Shown in pieces: positions 17,607 to 24,975 of a stretch of 48,236 nucleotides of DNA. Position 1 is the first letter of the stretch. Each line of letters begins with the position of its first letter. The stretch spans positions 1-48,236 of the forward strand of contig JAQGHR010000079.1 in the NCBI GenBank assembly GCA_028291545.1, given 5' to 3'. A program made the position numbers and the translations under genes. The notes beneath the pieces were generated by a model, which was not told the DNA's origin, ran no database searches, and worked only from the letters and a program-made list of their open reading frames with translations. The DNA comes from Planctomycetota bacterium (GTDB lineage Bacteria; Planctomycetota; Planctomycetia; Isosphaerales; Isosphaeraceae).

Positions 17607-17616
17607 GGCCTGTAGT

Positions 17617-17638
17617 CCTCCCCGGTGTCGAGGGGAGG
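17617..17638 (-). promoter_or_regulatory. Hairpin sequestering the ECF ribosome-binding site
   Basis: On the minus strand CCTCCCC, an 8-base loop TCGACACC and GGGGAGG form a 7-bp all-GC stem. The 3' arm is the Shine-Dalgarno sequence of the ECF gene, whose ATG begins 10 bases after the stem. In the folded form the site would be hidden from the ribosome. This could be an off-switch opened by a ligand, temperature or an upstream ribosome; no trigger is visible. Confidence 0.6.
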
Positions 17639-17934
17639 GTTGAATCAGTCGCAAACAAGCTGAATCGGCGACGTGGAAAAATAGGTGGGCGCGACCGATC
17701 CCCCTCCCCGGACGTTCATTCTATCGAGGAGGAGGGTATATGTAAGCGCGGTCTTCCAAGAAATATTAAATTTGTCCGCCAAAATAATGCCGGTAGCTCT
17801 GTCGGCCGTACGACTCGCTCTCGATCAATGACCAAACCGCCCTAACCGCGTTGGCCACATCCGTAGCCTTGGAGGATTTCGAGACGCGATCCGGCTCCGG
17901 AACGCTCTCGCCCTGGTCGCGTCGGGGGCTCGAC
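17639..17934. other. Gap upstream of the ECF gene
   Basis: About 300 bases between the ECF leader hairpin and the stop codon of the small Pro-rich gene. The stretch 17750-17800 is AT-rich (AAATATTAAATTTGT) and is a likely place for the ECF promoter on the minus strand, but I cannot pick -35 and -10 boxes. No supported gene. Confidence 0.4.
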
Positions 17935-18132
17935 TCAGGGCGTGATGTCGGGCGGGGTCATATCCATGGAATCGCTAGGGACGCTATACGTGGTGGGCGG
18001 GTCCATCATGATCGTCGGCGGATCAATATCGAGGGGCATCGGCGGGGGAGGGACGAAGACGGTGGGGGCGATGCGGCTGGGGAGCACGTCCAGGGAGGGG
18101 TGGAAGTTGCGACGCATGGTTCGACGGGACAT
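17935..18132 (-). CDS. Small Pro-rich protein with LEPR-like N-terminus
   Basis: 65 aa, unknown function. The N-terminus MSRRTMRRNFHPSLDVLPSR resembles the start of planctomycete LEPR-XLL secreted proteins (basic run, then LDxLPSRxAP). The rest is rich in Pro, Asp, Met and Thr (VFVPPPPMPLDIDPP). A very good GAAGGAG lies seven bases before the ATG at 18132, which is the main evidence that it is a real gene. It could be a very short exported peptide or a degenerate remnant of a larger surface protein. Confidence 0.6.
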   Translation of the reverse strand: MSRRTMRRNFHPSLDVLPSRIAPTVFVPPPPMPLDIDPPTIMMDPPTTYSVPSDSMDMTPPDITP

Positions 18133-18259
18133 GGGCTTACTCCTTCAAAGCGAATAGATTCTACGACCTGGTGGGCAACACATGACACATGGTCCCGCGC
18201 GGATTTCCGACGAGAGCCGAGCGATCGGCCCCGGATCCCTCATCGGACCGAAGCGATCG

Positions 18260-18886
18260 TCAGTTCAAGCTGAACTGTCGAGCCACCGCGGGACGAACAA
18301 ACTCGGGCGCGAGAGAATTGACCGGGTAGGCGTCATCCGGGATCAAGTCCCGGGCCGCCGCACGATACAGCTCGCAGGCCCAGTGCTGGTCTCTGGCCTC
18401 GGGGCGGAAGCGGTCGGCGAGATCCTGACGGTGATGACGGCAGGCGGCCAGATAGCGGCCCAGGGCCGAAATCTGTCGGCACGGGCCGAGGAGCACCACC
18501 TCAAGGGCCTCGCCTCGACGGAGCAGGCATTCGATCCGCCTGAGTTCCTCGAGAAGCTCGCTTCGCAGTGTACGCACGATCCGACGAACCCGGCTCACAT
18601 AGCGGCGACGTGAGGTCGCTCGGGTCAGCTCAGACCATGGGTCGGCCGCCGTTGAGACCGCAACCTGGCTGGCCACAAAGAGTTCAGGATCGACTGGCAC
18701 CCAGTTCTCGCGGCTGTGGGCATCCAGGAGGACGGCCGCCGCAGCGGACCAGAGACGGGGATCGAGACTCGTCTGACGCCATTCGGGGCGCCGTCGCAAA
18801 TAGGCTAGTTCGATTCGTTCCGCCACCTGCTCGATGACTCGCGGTGTCTGTAGCACGTGTACCTCGAACCGAAGCCCTCGGGTCAT
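18260..18886 (-). CDS. Protein of unknown function, helical
   Basis: 208 aa from ATG 18886 (a GTG at 18931 is possible). No signal peptide or membrane helix and no family I recognise. The sequence is rich in Arg, Leu, Ala and Glu and looks largely helical (VIEQVAERIELAYLRRRPEW; RSELLEELRRIECLLRRGEA), with a conserved-looking central part (DPRLWSAAAAVLLDAHSREN). The ribosome-binding site is weak (GGTGGA). It is followed after 127 bp by the small Pro-rich gene in the same direction. The clean reading frame supports a real cytoplasmic protein; no function is proposed. Confidence 0.6.
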   Translation of the reverse strand: MTRGLRFEVHVLQTPRVIEQVAERIELAYLRRRPEWRQTSLDPRLWSAAAAVLLDAHSRENWVPVDPELFVASQVAVSTAADPWSELTRATSRRRYVSRVRRIVRTLRSELLEELRRIECLLRRGEALEVVLLGPCRQISALGRYLAACRHHRQDLADRFRPEARDQHWACELYRAAARDLIPDDAYPVNSLAPEFVRPAVARQFSLN

Positions 18887-19206
18887 TCGCCTGTCCACCG
18901 TCGCGGAAGAGCCAGGTCGCGGATCGGGCACGCCGAGCCGTCGTCTCCATCGACTTCGACTTCAAGAACCGAAATCCCGGGATCGCCGCGACATGGCTTT
19001 CCTCGGAATTTGGAAAACATCCCGTATCGGGGTTCCGGCCAGCCAGCGTCGACCGCTCGGCTTCTTATTTATGTGAGACTTTTCTTAGACATACGTGATG
19101 GCATTCATCCGTATTGTCCTCGTGTGTTCTGCACCCCTCTCCATCTCTGGCCTGGCTTTCTTCGCCTTCCAGTTGGCAACCTTCCTTAATATCGCGAATG
19201 GCAGGC

Positions 19207-19235
19207 TGGACCCGGGGCGGAGGGTCGACTATAGT
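19207..19235 (+). promoter_or_regulatory. Candidate sigma-70 promoter for the HTH-EEP pair
   Basis: TGGACC at 19207-19212 (four of six matches to TTGACA) and TATAGT at 19230-19235 are separated by 17 bases. Transcription would start near 19242, just before an inverted repeat and 88 bases before the HTH-like start codon. Confidence 0.4.
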
Positions 19236-19246
19236 TGCGGAGGATA

Positions 19247-19293
19247 GCCCCGTTCGGACAGCACGAAGTTTCGTCCAAGGTCCCGAACGGGGC
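19247..19293 (+). promoter_or_regulatory. Inverted repeat in the HTH-gene leader
   Basis: Perfect 11-base arms GCCCCGTTCGG (19247-19257) and CCGAACGGGGC (19283-19293) with a 25-base loop, entirely within the predicted untranslated leader. It may be an operator or an RNA hairpin. There is no T-run after it, so it is not a terminator. Confidence 0.45.
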
Positions 19294-19329
19294 CGATCCC
19301 ACCGCCGGAGGGCGGGACGAGGCGGGCCG

Positions 19330-19596
19330 ATGCCTCAACGGTTCAACTGGCAGTCCATCAAATCGGGCCTCGCCGCGCGGATCCGTCAAGTCCGCGAGGA
19401 ACTCTACGGCGCGCACGGCGGTCCGCTCCTGGCCGAGACGCTCCGCATCCCGTTCCGGTCGTGGCACGAATACGAGTCCGGTGGTACGATCCCGGCCTTG
19501 ATCATCCTGCGTTTCATCGAGGTGACCGAGGCGCATCCTCACTGGCTTCTGACCGGCGAGGGGAACCGCTATCTCACGGACGACGACGGGGCCTGA
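19330..19596 (+). CDS. Small HTH-like protein
   Basis: 88 aa, [20 protein letters not shown] at the start. The pattern ([53 protein letters not shown]) resembles XRE/lambda-repressor helix-turn-helix proteins: a first helix, then a turn-helix with a SWHEYESG segment where XRE domains have the repeat-unit end. It could bind DNA as a transcriptional regulator. The ATG at 19330 has GAGG seven bases upstream; a longer in-frame extension upstream has non-coding character. The nuclease-fold gene follows after 30 bases, so the two are probably co-transcribed. Confidence 0.75.
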   Translation: MPQRFNWQSIKSGLAARIRQVREELYGAHGGPLLAETLRIPFRSWHEYESGGTIPALIILRFIEVTEAHPHWLLTGEGNRYLTDDDGA

Positions 19597-19626
19597 CGCC
19601 GTCCTCGCCCACTCCGGGATCGCCCC

Positions 19627-20796
19627 ATGCCGAGACGCGCCCCGAACCGAGATCTCGAGCGACTGATCCGTCTGCTCCTGGACTTCCTCGGTCTCGGCCG
19701 GTCGCGAGCCGGATCTCTCCCCGGCCTGCGGGGCCTCTCGCGTCTCCAGCGACTGATCTTGACCCTGGCGCTGGGCCTGGGCGTGATGATCGTCGGCTGG
19801 CTCGTCGCCCACTCCCCCGCCCGACCACGTCTCATCCCGGGATCGTCGGCGCCTCGGCGGGCCGATGGCTATCTCTTTTGCTCCTGGAACGTCGAGAACT
19901 TTTACGACGACCGCGACGACCCCGCGAACCCCGACGAGGATGAGAACTGGTTCGGTCGCGACCCGGACGCCTTCGCTCAGAAGGTCCGCGCCCTCAGCGA
20001 TGCGGTCCTCCTTCACAATGGCGGCTACGGGCCCGACATCCTCGCCCTGGTCGAAGTCGAGAGCCTACGCGCCATGGAGGCGCTACGCGATGCGCTCAAT
20101 GCCCGGCTCGCGACCGAGTGGCAGTACACCGGCATCGTTCAGCGCGACAATCCCACCGGCCGCAAGTTCGGCCCGGCGGTCCTCACGCGCCTGGCCATCC
20201 GCGACGACCTGACGCGCGGAGCCCGCGAGTTCGGCGGCCGCCGGATTCTGGAAGCGCACCTCGAAGCCGACGGCGCGCCCCTGGTCGTCCTTGCTAGCCA
20301 CTGGACCAGCCGCCTGCGTGGCGACAGCACCATCGACAAGCGTGCCAAGTACGCAGAGGCGATTTATGGCCGATTCCTCCAGCTTCACCGCGACGATCCG
20401 GCCGTCGATCTCGTTCTCTCGGGCGATTTCAACGACGAGCCCGATGACCCCTCCTTACGCGACGAACTCCACACCGTGAGCGACCCGGGGTTGGTCCGTG
20501 AGGACGATCCGCAGCCGAATCTGCTTGATCTGGTTACCACGCTCGACCCCCGCGGCGAAGGGACCTATTACTTGAACGGCCGCTGGGAGATCCTCGACCA
20601 CATCGTGGCCGCGCCCGGCCTGCTCGACCCCAAGGGCTGGCTCGTGCGGCCCGAAACCCTGGAGGTCGGCCGCTTCCCGGAACTCATCCGCGGCCGAGCC
20701 GGCTCCCCCTGGAAGTTCGGCGGACCCAGGAGCACGGGTGCTCGTGGTGTTTCCGACCACCTGGCCCTGTCGGTTCGATTGAAAGTCGCGAACTGA
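19627..20796 (+). CDS. Membrane-anchored endonuclease/exonuclease/phosphatase (EEP) family protein
   Basis: 389 aa. A basic N-terminus (1-41) and one membrane helix (42-61, RLILTLALGLGVMIVGWLVA) precede an EEP domain. Fold motifs are present in order: SWNVENFYDD (Asn88), DILALVEVES (Glu143, metal ligand), LASHWTSRLRGDS, VLSGDFNDEPDD (Asp and Asn), EILDHIVA and GVSDHLALSV (Asp-His pair). The catalytic set is complete, so metal-dependent phosphodiester hydrolysis is expected, probably on the outer face of the membrane. The substrate could be extracellular DNA or a phospholipid; the sequence does not decide. It lies just downstream of the HTH-like gene. Confidence 0.85.
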   Translation: MPRRAPNRDLERLIRLLLDFLGLGRSRAGSLPGLRGLSRLQRLILTLALGLGVMIVGWLVAHSPARPRLIPGSSAPRRADGYLFCSWNVENFYDDRDDPANPDEDENWFGRDPDAFAQKVRALSDAVLLHNGGYGPDILALVEVESLRAMEALRDALNARLATEWQYTGIVQRDNPTGRKFGPAVLTRLAIRDDLTRGAREFGGRRILEAHLEADGAPLVVLASHWTSRLRGDSTIDKRAKYAEAIYGRFLQLHRDDPAVDLVLSGDFNDEPDDPSLRDELHTVSDPGLVREDDPQPNLLDLVTTLDPRGEGTYYLNGRWEILDHIVAAPGLLDPKGWLVRPETLEVGRFPELIRGRAGSPWKFGGPRSTGARGVSDHLALSVRLKVAN

Positions 20797-20917
20797 CGAA
20801 TTTGGGACCCTCTCGCACCGGACATCTCTGCGAGCCCCACATCTTGGCGGGGGCGTGCGGCCCGACGTTCCCCCGTGGGAATGCCGTCCTCGACGCCCCG
20901 CGTCGGCATTTCCGGGT

Positions 20918-20955
20918 GGGTGGCACGGGGTCCGTACCCGGACCCCGTGCCACCC
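20918..20955. repeat. Palindromic repeat, family B
   Basis: Perfect 17-base arms (20918-20934 and 20939-20955; core GGTGGCACGGGGTCC) around a 4-base loop TACC. A weaker stem lies just upstream (AATGCCG at 20880-20886 with CGGCATT at 20904-20910). It sits in the convergent gap between the EEP gene and the glycoside hydrolase. No T-run follows. Confidence 0.8.
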
Positions 20956-20975
20956 GGCATCTCGACCTCGGGCAC

Positions 20976-21169
20976 TTAATTAAGGCTCGGGATGGGTTGC
21001 GGGGTGGTGACGGATCGGCCCTGGCGATCCCCCCGGTAGGTCCGACTTCAGTCGGTCCTGTCCACGTCTTGTGTTAGGGCAGGACCGACTGAAGTCGGAC
21101 CTACTGCCCGTCATCCGAGGCCCTGCGCCGCAGCCACCCCGCAACCCATCCTGAGCCTTGATTAATTAA
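20976..21169. mobile_element. MITE-like element, family C, flanked by TTAATTAA
   Basis: TTAATTAA occurs at 20976-20983 and again at 21162-21169, like a target-site duplication in a GC-rich genome. Inside are terminal inverted repeats of 24 bases (20984-21007 and 21134-21157, one mismatch; core GATGGGTTGCGGGGTGG); the right copy is separated from its flank by TTGA. Nested within is a perfect 25-bp stem (21036-21060 with 21080-21104; contains CCGACTTCAGTCGG). No coding capacity. It lies between two convergent genes. Confidence 0.7.
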
Positions 21170-21186
21170 ATGGCCCCATGAGCCAA

Positions 21187-24100
21187 TCAATCCTCTCGGA
21201 CGATCTTCAGTCCCAGGTCCACCCCCTGGCCTCCTCGGGTCTGCGTGCAGCGGACGGCGACCGAGTTCTTACCCGCATGGAACAGGGCCTTGGCCGATTC
21301 GCCAAGCCGGAGATCCTGATACTTGGTCGTGAAGCCTTCGTCTCGGTAAAATGGCTTGCCGTTGACGAAAATCTCCACGTCTTCATCGTGGAACAGGTGC
21401 AGCATCAGAGCGTCGCCCTTCGCAAATTCGGGAACATCGACCGTCGTCCTCAACCAGATCGCGGGCGAATCCCAGAGGGTCCGATCCTGGAGCGCGGGCG
21501 TCTCCGGCGTGCCGAATCCGGCGGGGCCTCGCTTCCACGAGGACGCGTCGAAATCCGCGTCGAGCCATTTCGCCCCCGGGTCCGCCGTGGTGTACGACCA
21601 GGTCGTGGGCGGACCGCCGTTGGAGTCTCCGGCGCGAAGAATCGCGACCTGGCGTGCCGCCGCCACATCCACGACGATCGGCGTGTCGGGCTTGACGCCG
21701 AGGTCGTCCGGCAGGACCGCCTGGGTCTCGATCACGAGCGTCGGGTCGAACGGGTACGCGCCGGCCTCCGCCCCGTAGATCGAAAGGCCGCCGAGATGCT
21801 CGGCATCGGCCGGGACGCCCAGGCTGAGGACCAGGGGTTTGCCCAGCTTGAAATCGTTGCGGATCGCCACCGGAAACTCGGCTTCCACGCGCACGATCTC
21901 GCCGTGCCCGCCGTGCTCGATCCGCCGCAAGTGCGACAGGACGCCTCGGGCGTCGGCCGGATCGTCGGGCAGGGGGACGCGGGCGGCCTGCTGGCCGTTG
22001 AGGCGGATTTCGAGCGTCGAGGGCCATTTCCTGGCGTCCGTCTGCGGGTTGTCCTGCGCATTGACGCGTTCGGCCCAATCGACCTGGTCCCGCCCGCCCT
22101 TGCTCGCCGCCTCCAGGCCGAGAGTGAACGACTTTGGGCCGGCCTTGAGAACCTCCGCGGGCAGCTTCAGCCGGTACTCGAACCCGCCCGATCCCCGGCC
22201 CCACGCCTTGCTCAGGGGCGTGTCTATCCCGCCCGAAAACTTCGCCGAGGCGAAATCCCCCGGCGCGAACCGAATCGCCACCGCATGATCGTTCAATCGC
22301 TCGATGCGAGGCGCCGGCTTGTCCGGCGTGACGACGAGGTTCACGAAGTTCGCCGCCAGGCGGTGCCCGTGGTCGTCTTCCAGGACCATCGCCAGCGCCC
22401 CGACGAATCCGACCGGGATGCGGACTGCGAGAGGCTTCTGCTCGGTGACGGCGAACGGCTTCCACTCCACGGCCCGGGTCCGTTCGGCCACCTCCAGCAC
22501 TTCACCCTCGCCGTCGGTCCCCTTGATCCACCATCGCAGCGTCGGCGCTCCCTTCACGCCCGAATAGTGGCTGACAAACAGCGGGACACGGATCAATTCG
22601 TTGGGCCTGGCCTCGATCACCGGCGGGGCGTCGTAGCCGATGAAGTCCGCCCCTTGGAGGTCGTTCGGCGTCATGTTCGGGACGAAGGCGTCGTAACCGA
22701 ATTCTTTCTTGCCGCGATCGTAGTCGAAGAAACCGTTGTGCTCCCACTCGATGTCGGTCAGCTCGGTATAAATATAGCCTTGAATTTTGTTATGCCGGCG
22801 CAATTGCGTGGTCAGATCCCGAAATCCCCATGAGACGTCCCGATCGCCGCCGCCGGCCGAGATGCTGCCGTACTCGGAGTTGATGAGCGGCGACGCGTTC
22901 ATCGTCTCGCCGGGCACGTAATTGAAGGCGCTGCCGGGCTCGGATCGCTTCACCACGTCCTCAATGTGCCTCTTCGCGGCCGGGTGATCGTCGATGTAGA
23001 AGTGCCAGCTATTGAGGTCCGAGCCGCCGACATGGTCGTAATTGCACGGCGAGTTGTCCTCGACAAGCCGCGTCGGATCGAGTTTCCTCGTCTCGGCGAC
23101 CATCGCCTTGACCCAGGCCTGCGTGTCCTTGTCGGCCTTGTAGTTCGGCGGGCTGCCCAGGCCCCACGTCTCGTTGAAATCCACCCAGGCGAAGATCGAG
23201 GGATGGTTCCTGTCGCGGGCGACGACCTCGCGCATGGTCGCCTCCCACGCCTTGCGCGCCTTCGCGTTCTGCTCCCAGGTGTTGGGCATGTCCTCCATGA
23301 TCAGCATCCCCAGCTTGTCGGCCCAGTACAGGCGGCGAGGCTCCTCCGGCTTGATGTGGATGCGGAGGAAGTTGGTGCCGACGGACTTCGCAAGCTCGAT
23401 GTCTCGCTTCAGGAACGCATCGGTCGGCGCGGTGTAAATGCCCTTCGGATTGAACGACTGATCGAGTGCGCCTCTCAGATAGATGGGCTTGCCGTTGAGG
23501 AAAATGCGCTCGAAGTCCTCGCCGGGGAGCTTGCCTCGGCTGATCGTGCGGAGGCCGAAGTAGGTCTTGATGGAGTCAACAACCTTGTCGCCGTCCTTCA
23601 ATTCGAGGGTTACGTGGTAGAGATGGGGCGAATCCGGAGTCCAGAGCTTCGGGTCACGGAGATCGACCGGAACCTCGAATCTCGTTGCGGCCACGCCGCC
23701 ATTGATCGACGACACTCCCGGCTTTCGACTTGTCCCGACAATCGTGGGGTCATCGGATCGGATCGACAGGCTGTAAGGTCGCTCGCACGGATAATTCACC
23801 GCCGCCGAGATTGTGGCCCGCGCCGGGTCAATCTCGGTCTTGATTCTCACATCCCAGATGGGATACGCCGGCCGCGCCTCCAGCCACACCGTCTGCCAGA
23901 TCCCCGAGGTGGTCGTGTACCAGCCAACCTGCTTGCCCGTCGGCAAGCTGGGATCGGTCGGGTCGAACGCCCGGACGACCACCGTGTGCGGGCCGTCTCC
24001 CTTCAACGCCTCGGTCACGTCGAACTCGAATGGCGTGTAACCGCCCTCGTGATCGCCGACTTTGGTGCCATTAACCCACACGTCGGCCCGATGATCGACG

Positions 24101-24456
24101 GCGCCGAAACGGAGCCAGACGTGATGCCCTTTCGGGAAGTCCCCGGGCACCGAGAACGTCCGGCGATACCAGCCCACCTTGGGCGCATCGGTCAACTTGC
24201 CCAGGCCCGAAAGCTCGCTCTCCCAGGCGAACGGCACGACGATCGTCCTGTCGAACCCCTTCGCCGCCGGCTCGTACCATTTGTCGGTCAGGCCCTGATC
24301 CCTGGCGTCGAACCGGAACTCCCATTTGCCGTTCAGGTTCGCCCAGTGCTCCCGGACAGCGTCGGGCGTGGGATGCTCGGGTCGCGGGATGTCCTCGGCG
24401 GTCGCGCCAGGGAGCCATCCGATCAGGGCGAAGAACAGCGCGGGGAGCCGCGTCAT
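21187..24456 (-). CDS. Secreted glycoside hydrolase family 2 protein (beta-galactosidase/glucuronidase-like)
   Basis: 1089 aa. A signal peptide (1-20, MTRLPALFFALIGWLPGATA) is followed by a jelly-roll sugar-binding domain (about 40-200; VWVNGTKVGDHEGGYTPFEF), an immunoglobulin-like domain (200-325) and a TIM barrel (325-610). The acid/base is Glu429 in DFNETWG and the nucleophile probably Glu528 in INSEYGS. The C-terminal 480 residues hold further beta domains, ending in a second sugar-binding-like module (HLFHDEDVEIFVNGKPFYRD). It should cleave terminal beta-linked sugars from polysaccharides outside the cytoplasm; the exact sugar cannot be read from sequence. The ATG at 24456 has GGAAGGA eight bases upstream. 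Confidence 0.9.
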   Translation of the reverse strand: MTRLPALFFALIGWLPGATAEDIPRPEHPTPDAVREHWANLNGKWEFRFDARDQGLTDKWYEPAAKGFDRTIVVPFAWESELSGLGKLTDAPKVGWYRRTFSVPGDFPKGHHVWLRFGAVDHRADVWVNGTKVGDHEGGYTPFEFDVTEALKGDGPHTVVVRAFDPTDPSLPTGKQVGWYTTTSGIWQTVWLEARPAYPIWDVRIKTEIDPARATISAAVNYPCERPYSLSIRSDDPTIVGTSRKPGVSSINGGVAATRFEVPVDLRDPKLWTPDSPHLYHVTLELKDGDKVVDSIKTYFGLRTISRGKLPGEDFERIFLNGKPIYLRGALDQSFNPKGIYTAPTDAFLKRDIELAKSVGTNFLRIHIKPEEPRRLYWADKLGMLIMEDMPNTWEQNAKARKAWEATMREVVARDRNHPSIFAWVDFNETWGLGSPPNYKADKDTQAWVKAMVAETRKLDPTRLVEDNSPCNYDHVGGSDLNSWHFYIDDHPAAKRHIEDVVKRSEPGSAFNYVPGETMNASPLINSEYGSISAGGGDRDVSWGFRDLTTQLRRHNKIQGYIYTELTDIEWEHNGFFDYDRGKKEFGYDAFVPNMTPNDLQGADFIGYDAPPVIEARPNELIRVPLFVSHYSGVKGAPTLRWWIKGTDGEGEVLEVAERTRAVEWKPFAVTEQKPLAVRIPVGFVGALAMVLEDDHGHRLAANFVNLVVTPDKPAPRIERLNDHAVAIRFAPGDFASAKFSGGIDTPLSKAWGRGSGGFEYRLKLPAEVLKAGPKSFTLGLEAASKGGRDQVDWAERVNAQDNPQTDARKWPSTLEIRLNGQQAARVPLPDDPADARGVLSHLRRIEHGGHGEIVRVEAEFPVAIRNDFKLGKPLVLSLGVPADAEHLGGLSIYGAEAGAYPFDPTLVIETQAVLPDDLGVKPDTPIVVDVAAARQVAILRAGDSNGGPPTTWSYTTADPGAKWLDADFDASSWKRGPAGFGTPETPALQDRTLWDSPAIWLRTTVDVPEFAKGDALMLHLFHDEDVEIFVNGKPFYRDEGFTTKYQDLRLGESAKALFHAGKNSVAVRCTQTRGGQGVDLGLKIVRED

Positions 24457-24975
24457 GGGTTTGATCCTTCCGAAATGATCAGGCCTCGGCATTCTCGAAC
24501 CCCTCCGCCCGTCGAGGGCTCGGGGATTGGCCGATCTTATCCGAGAGGACCGAAGTGGTGTTCGTCTTGACTGGGAAAATTCGCGAGGGTGGCAAAGCCT
24601 GACATCGCCCGACGCCTCCGTAGTTGGGTCCTTTGCCGGAGGTCGAGCAACCCGCCACCCTGCGGATCGCCTGATCGAAACCCGGTCCGGACGCGATATT
24701 GATCTCAGGGAGCCGGACCCCTGATCCCCGAGAGTTCCATGGAACCCGGCGCAGAATGGGACTCGGTTCCTCACGGGGAATCGGGTTTCCGCACCGGGAG
24801 GCCCGCTCATCGGGTTCCTGGCGAGAGGAAGCGACGCCGAAAAAACCGCAAATGGCGATCGAGGGCCATGGCACGCGATATGCGATATGTCCACATGCCT
24901 GTTTGAGCACGGACCGACACCGACGCGGAGACGCCGCTTTCCGGCCTGGATGATCTTCCCGCAAGGAGTTGCATC
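24457..24975. other. 519-bp divergent gap
   Basis: Lies between the glycoside hydrolase (minus) and the Thr/Gly-rich surface protein (plus). Only short open frames with no domain-like content were seen. A direct repeat GCGATAT occurs at 24876-24889. Promoters for both genes must be here but none stands out. Confidence 0.45.

Larger units (their letters stand above)
18887..19329. other. 443-bp divergent gap
   Basis: No supported gene. The stretch 19060-19200 is relatively AT-rich. A probable sigma-70 promoter (19207-19235) and a short inverted repeat (19247-19293) lie toward the HTH gene and are listed separately. Confidence 0.5.
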
